The translations under genes and the position numbers were made by a program. Under the pieces are notes generated by a model. The model did no database searches. It was not told the DNA's origin and was given only the letters and a program-made list of their open reading frames with translations. A stretch of DNA of 64,000 bases, taken from positions 1-64,000 of the forward strand of contig NZ_BAFW01000004.1 of assembly GCF_000308535.1 (NCBI RefSeq), written 5' to 3'. Shown one piece after another: positions 38,127 through 45,323 of this stretch. Position 1 is the stretch's first letter. Every line of letters starts with the position of its first letter. Source of the DNA: Nocardia cerradoensis NBRC 101014. GTDB taxonomy: Bacteria > Actinomycetota > Actinomycetes > Mycobacteriales > Mycobacteriaceae.

Positions 38127-38912
38127 CTACTGTGCACCGTGAATATTTAGACCGTGACGTTCAACAAACTGGCGCCAAGAATGCTCGATTTCTTTCTCCG
38201 ACCCCGCCGGTTGCATATTGGAATCGAACAGTGGGATAAGCGCTTCGCGTATTTCTGGGATCGTAACGCCGGTTGCGCCATGTAACGCTGATATGAACGC
38301 AAGCGGCACGCGCGTCGCGATAGAATTCGTTTCCCTGAGGTAATCGAGCACTTCGTTGAACGTTGCGCCGCATTCGATCATGGATCGAAGTGTCCGCTCG
38401 CGGTTCGTTTCAGATGACTTTTCGGCCCGAGCGATCAGATGGTCATTTTCGGCGAATTCATGCGTAATTATCCAGTACTCGTACTCTTCCTCGGTGAGGT
38501 AGCAGAGCTTGGTGCCGCTCAGCGAGAGAACGCCGAATTCGTGATTGCCGCTGACGCGGAAGACGCGCGCTGGAAGATCCACGCCAGTCGAGTCGGCGAC
38601 GGCCACCCAAGTGCCTGCTGGGAAACCTGGAAGTCGGATCAAGAATCTGCCATCGACGGAAACCATCTTCATTCTTGATACTTCGGAGTCCCAAGCCCGA
38701 TTGAGATCTGAAATAGCCGTCGGACTATTTATAGGAACCGTTCTCGATGGGCGGACTTCTCCGCCTGCGACCAGTCGCCAGATTTGCTCGGGTAGCGGCA
38801 GCTCTGAGTGGGTGTGGGAAATCGGCATCAGCCCTGCGGCCTCGAGCCTGTCCAGGTCTTCGCGATCTATCGGATTGATTGCTCTCACCCTTCGTTGCGG
38901 TCGTGCCGTCAA
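38127..38912 (-). CDS. Hypothetical protein, possible immunity-like partner
   Basis: A 261-residue protein of low GC content for this genome. It contains a beta-rich centre (GRFLIRLPGFPAGTWVAVADS, GNHEFGVLSLSGTKLCYL) and an acidic helical part (TEEEYEYWIITHEFAENDHL). No family was recognised. Its ATG lies two bases after the stop of the orphan toxin-tip ORF, the tight spacing seen between polymorphic toxin tips and their immunity genes. At 261 residues it is large for an immunity protein, so this assignment is from context only. Confidence 0.6.
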   Translation of the reverse strand: MTARPQRRVRAINPIDREDLDRLEAAGLMPISHTHSELPLPEQIWRLVAGGEVRPSRTVPINSPTAISDLNRAWDSEVSRMKMVSVDGRFLIRLPGFPAGTWVAVADSTGVDLPARVFRVSGNHEFGVLSLSGTKLCYLTEEEYEYWIITHEFAENDHLIARAEKSSETNRERTLRSMIECGATFNEVLDYLRETNSIATRVPLAFISALHGATGVTIPEIREALIPLFDSNMQPAGSEKEIEHSWRQFVERHGLNIHGAQ

Positions 38913-38914
38913 TT

Positions 38915-39415
38915 TTAGCGCCTGTAAAAGAAGTGGTGGTCGCCGCCAGGTTTGTTTATCGCGCCGTAACGCTCGAAACTGTTTGTGTAGCGTTGACGCG
39001 ATCCAGGCTCTCCTGGGCTGTTATCCCACCCGAAATTTACTAGGTTGCGTCCAGGGCTGTCCTTGGGCTGACCGGCGTGAAAGTGAGGGCCGGCCGGATC
39101 GTGCGTATGCTCGACAATAACGCGCGATCCCTGGGGAGTCTCGAACTGCATCCGGGAGTAGTGGTTCAATCGTTCACTCTCTTCGAGTTTCCCAGCCTCT
39201 CCCCAGGCCGTAGTCCAGAGCCGCCCGTTGTTTTTGTCGAGGGCTTCACGGGCGCGCTGTTCCTCGAAGATGATGCTCTGTTCGGGCGTTACGGGGCGGC
39301 TGCCGACGATTTGCAGCAGGTAGCGTTGAGTCGAGACGAGACAAGGCTTTTGATGCGCGGGATTGCAGAGGAGTACGCGGGTGACGAGTGACTCGGCTGG
39401 GCCCCGCTGGGTCAA
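38915..39415 (-). pseudogene. Orphan polymorphic-toxin C-terminal domain
   Basis: Codons from about 39295 to 38915 encode a toxin-tip-like domain (VTPEQSIIFEEQRAREALD, RVIVEHTHDPAGPHFHAGQ, ERYGAINKPGGDHHFFY) of the kind found at the ends of Rhs proteins; the repeated His/Asp motifs suggest a metal-dependent or general acid-base enzyme. The first 40 residues of the frame look non-coding and overlap the DUF397 gene on the other strand. The domain lacks the Rhs core and any convincing start, so it is a displaced cassette that could be restored by recombination with an rhs gene. Low GC content supports horizontal origin. Confidence 0.65.
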
Positions 39416-39626
39416 GAGCAGTTACAGCCAGGGAGGCGGCGACTGCGTAGAGGTCGCCTACCTCGGCGAGCACACCGTCGGAGTACGCGACTCCAAGGAC
39501 CGAACCGGGCCGACCCTCGTCTTCACCCCCGCTGAGTGGGACACCTTCACCACCGCCCTCGTGGCCGGCCAGTTCGAGGGCTCCACCGCCTGGGGCCTCC
39601 AGGCGCGCCGGAGTCGTAGTCTCTAG
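39381..39626 (+). CDS. DUF397 domain protein
   Basis: An 81-residue DUF397 protein: PRWVKSSYSQGGGDCVEVAYL, then GVRDSKDRTGPTLVFTPAEW. GTG 39381 is set by GAGGAG eight bases upstream; an earlier start at 39363 is possible. The C-terminus carries an extra basic tail. It lies on the plus strand inside an otherwise minus-strand toxin locus. Upstream, the last codons of an overlapping frame (MRGIAEEYAGDE, ending 39391) resemble the tail of an XRE/DUF5753 regulator, the usual partner of DUF397 genes, whose body is missing. This suggests that the toxin cassette replaced it. Confidence 0.82.
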   Translation: MTSDSAGPRWVKSSYSQGGGDCVEVAYLGEHTVGVRDSKDRTGPTLVFTPAEWDTFTTALVAGQFEGSTAWGLQARRSRSL

Positions 39627-39742
39627 CGGAGCCGCCGTCCCCTGGCCTTCGTCATCGTCATCCACACGACCACCGTCGACGCACGCCGTTTCGAAAACTG
39701 GGCCCGTGCTTTGAACCGGCAGCCGATGCGTGCGGAACATCC

Positions 39743-40078
39743 CTATTCAGAAAAGTACTCTTCTGCAACAGCAATCGCAAAGCGAACGAAGGCTACATCA
39801 GCTTGCCCGTGAATGCTCACATGTAAATCTCCTCGCGATTCATCCTGTTCGCCGACAATCACAATGGGACTGGTCGTACCCTCTTTTCGGAATTCCAACT
39901 CATCGCACTCGTCGCTGACGTTAGCAATCGACGTAACGGATATCCTGCGTCCGTCGAACACTCTTGAAGTCAACATGAAGCTCGCCGGTACGTAATATTT
40001 CGATAGGTATTTTATCGAACTACTTGCGTATTCATAACTGAATATTCCAAACGCAACCTTCGAGTAGAAGTTCGTCAA
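39743..40078 (-). CDS. Small hypothetical protein in toxin locus
   Basis: An AT-rich frame of up to 111 residues starting with TTG at 40078 and overlapping the preceding immunity-like gene by 47 bases. The sequence (KVAFGIFSYEYASSSIKYLS, VFDGRRISVTSIANVSDECD) looks like a beta-rich immunity-type protein; the EEYFSE C-terminus is natural-looking. It could be a separate immunity gene, or the remainder of a fused protein after a frameshift. No family recognised. The start codon is uncertain. Confidence 0.45.
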   Translation of the reverse strand: MTNFYSKVAFGIFSYEYASSSIKYLSKYYVPASFMLTSRVFDGRRISVTSIANVSDECDELEFRKEGTTSPIVIVGEQDESRGDLHVSIHGQADVAFVRFAIAVAEEYFSE

Positions 40079-40514
40079 AGTCCTCCGCGATCACAGCTAT
40101 ACGAGCGCCAGAGCTGGCTGTGAAGTTCTGGAAGTCATGAAATTGTGGACCGCTCAGAGCTAGCTCTTCGCCTCGGTTGGCTACGGAGGCTTCAAGGTCG
40201 CTGAATCGAATGGTGCTCGGGATTTTGTGAATTTTTGAACTGACGATTTGCGGTAGAGTGATGTCCCAGCGTAACCGGTGAACCGAGATTATCAGACTGA
40301 AGCAGCGCCATTCTCCCGGCCCTTCTCGGGTGAATCCCGTTTCAATCAGCCCATAATCCCTGCGCATTGTCGTTTTGTGCTTGTTCATGTCTTCCACGTA
40401 GGAATCGGCGCCGAATATTTTGTCGAACGCACTGGAAGGCGACTCGAGGGATAATCCAAAGATCGAGCGATTTAAAATCGTGTTGGCGAGGAAGTCGACG
40501 ATGGTGTCTGCCAT
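40032..40514 (-). CDS. Probable immunity protein for the Rhs toxin tip
   Basis: A 160-residue AT-rich protein: MADTIVDFLANTILNRSIFG, then RDYGLIETGFTREGPGEWRCFSLII (positions about 50-75), ending in LLLEGCVWNIQL. The pattern of alternating strands followed by a terminal W-x-I is common among small nocardial immunity proteins. It begins four bases after the stop of the Rhs toxin tip, the expected position for the cognate immunity gene. Family not named. Confidence in function rests on context. Confidence 0.65.
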   Translation of the reverse strand: MADTIVDFLANTILNRSIFGLSLESPSSAFDKIFGADSYVEDMNKHKTTMRRDYGLIETGFTREGPGEWRCFSLIISVHRLRWDITLPQIVSSKIHKIPSTIRFSDLEASVANRGEELALSGPQFHDFQNFTASSGARIAVIAEDFDELLLEGCVWNIQL

Positions 40515-40518
40515 GTAG

Positions 40519-41570
40519 TTACCCCATCTTTTCGAGTGCGCGTATCAGGAAGTGCATCTCGGCGGCTCTATTGCTTGAATTTCCCCAGTTGTGGGCATTC
40601 ATTTCGGTCATAGCGGCTCGTGATTTCGCAATGAGGTCTGTGCGTAAGTCGGGATTGGAGTGTAACTCATCAAGGACGCGGCTCAGCTGTGCTGAATTCG
40701 GAACACCATTCGACATGCGCAATCCTTCGACGCCAATCGTGCCGTCATGGCGGGCAAAAACACGAACCTCTTTTCCGCCGATGTGGACATGAGCACCCTT
40801 TGTAGCCCAGTCGCTATCCATAGAGGATACGCGTACTGGACAGTTCGGAATCAAGCCGAGCGGATCTGTCCAGCAAATCGGATTGTAGGGATAGCTTTGG
40901 GGGTTCGGTGCAGGCAAAAGACCGAGAGGGTCTTGGGTGGAAAATCTGCCAGTACCGGGATCGTAGTACCGGTTGTAGTTATAGTTGAGTCCACTTTCCG
41001 GGTCGTGAAGCTGGCCAGGGAAGCGTAAAGGGGTGGACGTGGCGCCCCTCCACGATCCTGACCCCCACAGGTCGGTATCGACGGTGGCGATTGCGACCGC
41101 TGCTGTGGGGTCCATTAGATCGATGGGAGTGCCGACGAGGTCGGTCACGATGGCGACGAATTCCCGGTCCACTCGATTGATGGTTGATTGCGCCATAGGT
41201 ATGTCGCTGCCCGGGTTGTAGGTCCAGAGGGCGGCTGCCGTGCCCGTAGTCTGCTCGATAAGACGCGTGGACTCCCAGGTGTAGTCGATACGTTCGATGG
41301 AAGTCCCCCCTTCGGTCAAGTGCTGCTTTGCAATACGGCGACCGAGCGCGTCATACGTGTATCTCCACCACTCCTTCCCCGGCGTATACACATCCGTCAG
41401 CTGATCGAACCCGTTGTACCGGAAGTGCCAGATGTCCGGCTTGCGCGAAAGCCGCGTGACTTCCTTCCGGATCAAACGCCCAGCCGCGTCGTAGAAGTAG
41501 CGGGTTCGGCCGTTGCGGATCAGGAGGTTGTTGCGGTATTCGCGGCGGCCGTTCGGGGTCTGGCCCGGAT
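40519..41570 (-). pseudogene. Rhs repeat core with C-terminal toxin tip (3' part of broken rhs)
   Basis: This frame encodes the end of an Rhs polymorphic toxin. Three YD-type repeats are seen (TRYFYDAAGRLIRKEV, WHFRYNGFDQLTDVY, WWRYTYDALGRRIAKQ), then the Rhs-associated core (PLRFPGQLHDPESGLNYNYN, RYYDPGTGRFSTQDPLGL). After the core comes a variable tip of about 110 residues (DSDWATKGAHVHIGGKEVRV ... NNRAAEMHFLIRALEKMG region), presumably the toxin. The frame is open to 41811, but codons above about 41570 are a shadow of the N-terminal part, which is in a different frame. There is no in-frame start at the junction, so the toxin is probably not made as a full Rhs protein. Confidence 0.75.
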
Positions 41571-42571
41571 TCCGCGGCGTGCGTGCCGCTGCCCTGATCC
41601 TTGTCCGCTTGCTGGTGCGGATCGTTCTTGGGTTTACCGGTCGCACCGTCGTCCGGATCGCCCGAACCGTCGTGCGAGGTGCTGTGAGTGTCGGCGCCGT
41701 CGTCGTGTGGTTTGCCGTGTTCGCTCGGCGAATCCGGTTTGTGCGAACTCGGATGTGTGTCGGCCGGCGACTTGGCGTGCGGTTTGGCTCCGTCGATCTG
41801 TGTGCCGCCACGTCCGCGCTTCAGCGCCTTCATGATGTCTTCCCACGCGCCCTTCAGCTTGTGCAGCAGCGGCGTGAGCTTCTTGAAGGTCGAGGCGAGT
41901 TTGCGGAACAGTTCGGCGATCGTGGTCAGCACCTTCGCCACGAACGTGGTCGCCTGCGCGGCCACCAACGGAGTCGCAACGCCCAGCGTGCACACCTCTT
42001 CGGCCGCCCACGCGGCCAGCCGGCCCACGGCCTGAGCGATGAGGTCGCGCACGGTCTGGCGCACGAATGCCACCACGCCCCCGGCCATCTCGATCGCCGA
42101 CGAGGCCGCCGACGCCGCGTTCGATGCCGCGGTCAGCAGTGCGTTCGTCTCGGCCGCGTGGGTTCGGTACGCATCCCCGGCGCTGCCGATCCAGTCGGCC
42201 ACGTCCTGATCGACGGACTTCTTGTGATCGTCGGCGACCTGCTCGATGTGAGTGGAGACGTTCTCCCATGTCTTGGCGTAGGCCTGCACCGTATCCGGAT
42301 CGCCGGCCACCCAATCCAGCGCTTCCTGCAACGGTTCGACGTGCTCCATCAGGAATCCGACGCCATAGGAGGCGAGCGTGCCGAGCGGGTCGACCGCCAG
42401 CGACACCGCCTCCATACCGGCGCCGAGCACCGCGAGACCGCCGTCGACCCAGGAGCCGGAGGAGATCGCGTCGTGGATGTCGGCAACCGATTCCGCGACC
42501 CCGATACCCGTGTACCACTTGGTGGAATCCTCCCGCTGCGCGATCAGCGGGTTGTCGGCCTCGGTCGTCAC
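41351..42571 (-). pseudogene. N-terminal secretion part of broken rhs gene
   Basis: The first part of a type VII-exported Rhs toxin. GTG 42571 overlaps the stop of the EspC-like gene (GTGA). Residues 1-220 hold a hydrophobic region and WXG/LXG-like helices (QAYAKTWENVSTHIEQVADD, VADWIGSAGDAYRTHAAETN); residues 220-265 hold more helices; 265-335 form a His/Asp/Ser/Pro-rich linker. After about residue 335 the frame becomes nonsense and stops at 41351, while Rhs repeats continue in another frame from about 41570. The DUF6531 domain and most YD repeats expected here are missing, so a large deletion has joined the two parts out of frame. Confidence 0.75.
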
Positions 42572-42894
42572 CAGGTGGCCTCGGGCCGCACCGAACCCAG
42601 ATCACTCGCATTCGTCGAATCGGTGTTCTGCAGCGAGGTCGCGACCTGTTCGAGTGTGCCCGCATCCGCGTTCAGCGCGTCGGCGGCGGTTTTGATCGCC
42701 TCGAGCCCGTCGTCTTCGACCGTGTCGAGGAACAGCGGCGGCAGGAACGAGCACAACTTCCCGAACGCATCCGTCGGCACCGAGACCGCCTGCCCCGCCT
42801 GCAACGCGACGCTCAGTGAATCACTCACGCCCTGAACATTTTTCGCGTGAGTGCGAATCTTGTCCGGATCGACCTGGACCTGTTTGCTGCTCAT
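42568..42894 (-). CDS. EspC-like (WXG100-related) type VII secretion target
   Basis: A 108-residue helical-hairpin protein. It begins MSSKQVQVDPDKIRTHAKNV and resembles the DUF2580/EspC family of ESX substrates, with a conserved VDPDKI start and a second helix (LEAIKTAADALNADAGTLEQ). It directly precedes and overlaps (GTGA) the N-terminal part of the rhs gene, the usual order in which a small ESX partner is encoded before a large toxin it helps to export. It remains intact even though the toxin gene is broken. Confidence 0.82.
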   Translation of the reverse strand: MSSKQVQVDPDKIRTHAKNVQGVSDSLSVALQAGQAVSVPTDAFGKLCSFLPPLFLDTVEDDGLEAIKTAADALNADAGTLEQVATSLQNTDSTNASDLGSVRPEATW

Positions 42895-43189
42895 CGTCCC
42901 GGCCGGCCCGGTGTGTGGTAGCTACCGGATGCGCTCACGTCGCGCCCGCCCCTTCGTCCGAACCGCGCAACCCTGGTCGAGCAGGGGCGCACAGCGAATA
43001 TAACGAACGGAGACGGGAATTTTCGATCCGAGATCTCGAAGCGGTCGATGCCGGAACGTTGCCCGGTCCACGGTGTCTTCGACCTCTGACATCCCTTTGC
43101 GCAAGTGTTTTCGAAAATCGGCTGTAACGCATCGCGCACAGCGAACGACGAGTTACTGCAATCACAACAACGAGCGAGGGGTAATTTTT

Positions 43190-43417
43190 GTGAGCATCAT
43201 CCGATTTGCCTTCTCTGCGTTCGCCGCTGCCGCGGTGATCTGTGTCGGTGTGGGCGCCGCCGAGGCTGCCGCTCCCGCGGTCGCCATCGACGACACGACG
43301 ACCACCGATCCGTCGACCGGTACGGGTAGCGCGGCTCTGCTGCCGTCGCTACTACAGGCGCTGGCCTCCGGTAGCGCCCAGTCGGGCGGCACCACCACCA
43401 CGGGGGCCAACGGCTGA
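43190..43417 (+). CDS. Small secreted protein
   Basis: A 75-residue protein with a signal peptide (IIRFAFSAFAAAAVICVGVG, cleavage after AEA) and a short mature part rich in Thr, Ser, Gly and Ala. GTG 43190 is set by GAGGGG at nine bases. It is flanked by a 295-bp divergent promoter region and by a strong terminator, so it forms a monocistronic unit. The mature peptide is about 48 residues and shows no known domain. Function unknown. Confidence 0.7.
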   Translation: MSIIRFAFSAFAAAAVICVGVGAAEAAAPAVAIDDTTTTDPSTGTGSAALLPSLLQALASGSAQSGGTTTTGANG

Positions 43418-43431
43418 GCCGCTACCGCGGC

Positions 43432-43472
43432 AAGCGGCCCCCGCACCCGAAACGAGGGCGCGGGGGCCGCTT
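43432..43472 (+). terminator. Terminator after the small secreted protein gene
   Basis: An 11-bp perfect GC-rich stem (GCGGCCCCCGC with its complement), extendable by AA/TT at its base and by further pairs inside, is followed by TTTCGGTT. It begins 14 bp after the stop codon. Confidence 0.85.
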
Positions 43473-43540
43473 TCGGTTCACCGTCGAGCAAGCCGCTGGT
43501 TCGGCCGAGCGTGCAGTACTGCGAAGCGACTTACCAGAGT

Positions 43541-43558
43541 GATATCATATGCGATATC
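43541..43558. promoter_or_regulatory. Repeated GATATC operator upstream of hicB
   Basis: Two GATATC palindromes, with starts 12 bp apart, make up GATATCATATGCGATATC, an overall near-palindrome, just 10 bp before the small ORF that precedes hicB. Ribbon-helix-helix antitoxins commonly bind paired short sites like this, so it is a good candidate for autoregulation. Confidence 0.6.
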
Positions 43559-43567
43559 GTCCGCGGC

Positions 43568-43666
43568 ATGACGGCCCGCGTCAATATTCAGGCTGGTGGC
43601 GCGAAGGCGAAGGCGTACCAGGTCAGGCAGGTACTGACCGCGATCGCGAAGAAGGAGGCGTTGTGA
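43568..43666 (+). CDS. 32-residue ORF coupled to hicB
   Basis: ATG 43568 opens a 32-codon frame (MTARVNIQAGGAKAKAYQVR then QVLTAIAKKEAL) that ends in GTGA overlapping the hicB start, with the hicB Shine-Dalgarno GAAGGAGG inside its last codons. It is too short for a HicA toxin and lacks the HicA histidine motif. It may be a translational-coupling leader, a remnant of the toxin gene, or a small partner peptide. Its position next to the GATATC operator makes it the first gene of the transcript. Confidence 0.5.
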   Translation: MTARVNIQAGGAKAKAYQVRQVLTAIAKKEAL

Positions 43667-43983
43667 ACCACTACTCGTATCGCGTGATGTGGTCGCCTGA
43701 GGACGGGGAATGGGCGGGTACCTGCCTCGAATTCCCGTCTCTGTCACATTTGGATGGCGATCCGCTCGACGCACTGCGGGGCATCGCCGACCTGGTGGAA
43801 TTCGCGGTGGCGGACCTGGAGGCGAATGGCGAGCCGGTACCGGTGCCGTTGGCCGATCGCACGTACAGTGGCCAGTTCCTGGTCCGCACATCCGCCGATA
43901 TGCACCGGCGATTGACCATCGAGGCCACCGAGCGCGGGATCAGTGTCAACAAATGGGTCAACGAGAAGCTGGCCAGTGCCTGA
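43663..43983 (+). CDS. hicB: HicB-family antitoxin
   Basis: A 106-residue HicB-like protein. The N-terminal half is the degenerate RNase H-like fold (NHYSYRVMWSPEDGEWAGTC, LEFPSLSHLDGDPLDALRGI), and the C-terminal half is a ribbon-helix-helix DNA-binding segment (SGQFLVRTSADMHRRLTIEA, ERGISVNKWVNEKL). HicB proteins neutralise HicA mRNA-interferase toxins and repress their own operon. No hicA is adjacent on either side, so this may be a solitary antitoxin or regulator. GTG 43663 overlaps the upstream 32-codon ORF. Confidence 0.88.
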   Translation: MNHYSYRVMWSPEDGEWAGTCLEFPSLSHLDGDPLDALRGIADLVEFAVADLEANGEPVPVPLADRTYSGQFLVRTSADMHRRLTIEATERGISVNKWVNEKLASA

Positions 43984-44022
43984 AAACTGTCCGGACGTGA
44001 CGCGCGTGGTCGTGGTCGGCTC

Positions 44023-45237
44023 TCAATTCGGTGTCGGCGCCCAATCTGCCGGGAAGGCGCGATAGGTGCCCAGGGGCAATCGGGCGTCGTAGACCATGTC
44101 GCCGGTCGGGCCGAATTCCGAGATGTGCGGTGCCATACCCCAGCCCACCAAAGTGTTGCCGTTGGGCAGTGGCTGAGCGTCGCCCATGGCGAAGGCGGTC
44201 AGGCCGTCGGGGTGGGTTTGGTTGCGTACCAACGTGGCTCGGTGGTCGGCGGGATCCAGGTGGATCCACTGCACGCTCGACACGCCCAGCGTTTGGAAGC
44301 CGCTGGAATTGTTGTTGAACAGGCGCAGGGTGCTGGGATCCGCGAATTCCGCATCGTGCTGGAAGGCGAATGCGACGCCGGGGCCGAGGTCGAACGTCGA
44401 ATGCAGTCCGCCGAGTTGCCAGTTGATCGCACCGGTGTGGATGTCCACGTCGTAGACGGTGGAGGTGTCGCGCATCGAGATCACCAGGTTGCCTTCGGGA
44501 TCCAACGCAATCGAATTCATGTGGTACGGGTCGTAGGTGTCGCTGCCGGGGAGTTTGCCCGGTGTGGTGGTGTCGGTGAGCGGGACGTGCTCGGCGGCGC
44601 TCCAGCGCAACAAGACTCGCTTGGTCGCCACGTCGACCACCGTGGCGACGGTGTCGTACATCGTGCCGTTCTTCGGGCCACCGATCGCGGACAGATCGGC
44701 ATCCACCTCCTGGTACGACGTGATCAACGCTCGGCCGTCGGGTGTCAGGCGGAATTCGTGCACGTCGCTGGGAGCCCCTCCGGCGTCGAGGGTTTCGATG
44801 ACGTTGCCGTGTTCGTCGGCGATGTAGTCGGCACCCGAACCGTGCCCGCCGACGGTCCCGCCCTGCCACCACGTCAGCACCCGCTTGCCCTGATACGTCT
44901 GGGTGCGGAAATTGGAGACGTCCTGCCCGGCGGGCGGGGTGTAGCGCCAGACCTCGTGCCCGGCCTTGTCCACGACGATATTCGCCGGCGCGGTCGCCGG
45001 TACGTCCGACAACGCCTTACCGGCCCCCGGAACCAGAGCCGCCGCACTGACACCGTTGCTGTAGTAGATGTAGCCGGGCGCGGCGCCCGGAGTATTCACA
45101 TCCACGGTGTATTCGGGTGCGCCGATCGGGAAAGTCGGCAGCGGCGCCGCGCTCGCCGTCGACGCCGCACCGACCCCGACCGAGGTCGCGACCAACGTTG
45201 CGGCGACGCGCCGAAGATTCCTCGCGATCCGGGTCAT
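44023..45237 (-). CDS. Secreted arylsulfotransferase (ASST)-family protein
   Basis: A 404-residue secreted protein. The signal peptide (ARNLRRVAATLVATSVGVGA) is cleaved near ASA. The body is a beta-propeller of the arylsulfotransferase family: YIYYSNGVSAAALVPGAGKA, DPYHMNSIALDPEGNLVISM, RDTSTVYDVDIHTGAINWQL and GGLHSTFDLGPG. ASST enzymes move sulfate between phenolic donors and acceptors without PAPS; actinobacterial members are poorly characterised and may have other roles. It converges on hicB. The sulfur-rich neighbourhood makes a sulfate-ester role attractive but unproven. Confidence 0.85.
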   Translation of the reverse strand: MTRIARNLRRVAATLVATSVGVGAASTASAAPLPTFPIGAPEYTVDVNTPGAAPGYIYYSNGVSAAALVPGAGKALSDVPATAPANIVVDKAGHEVWRYTPPAGQDVSNFRTQTYQGKRVLTWWQGGTVGGHGSGADYIADEHGNVIETLDAGGAPSDVHEFRLTPDGRALITSYQEVDADLSAIGGPKNGTMYDTVATVVDVATKRVLLRWSAAEHVPLTDTTTPGKLPGSDTYDPYHMNSIALDPEGNLVISMRDTSTVYDVDIHTGAINWQLGGLHSTFDLGPGVAFAFQHDAEFADPSTLRLFNNNSSGFQTLGVSSVQWIHLDPADHRATLVRNQTHPDGLTAFAMGDAQPLPNGNTLVGWGMAPHISEFGPTGDMVYDARLPLGTYRAFPADWAPTPN

Positions 45238-45323
45238 CAGTGTTCCTTTGCTGAATCGACCGACAGTTGCGCCGAGCGTAGACCCGATTTCCGAGGAGGT
45301 GATGAAGGCGGCCCCGTACTCGC

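Noticed and set aside
39077..39391. A plus-strand 104-codon ORF opposite the orphan toxin tip.
   Set aside because: Most of it is antisense to the convincing toxin-tip sequence. Only its last dozen codons might be a relic of an XRE gene, and that is mentioned under the DUF397 entry.
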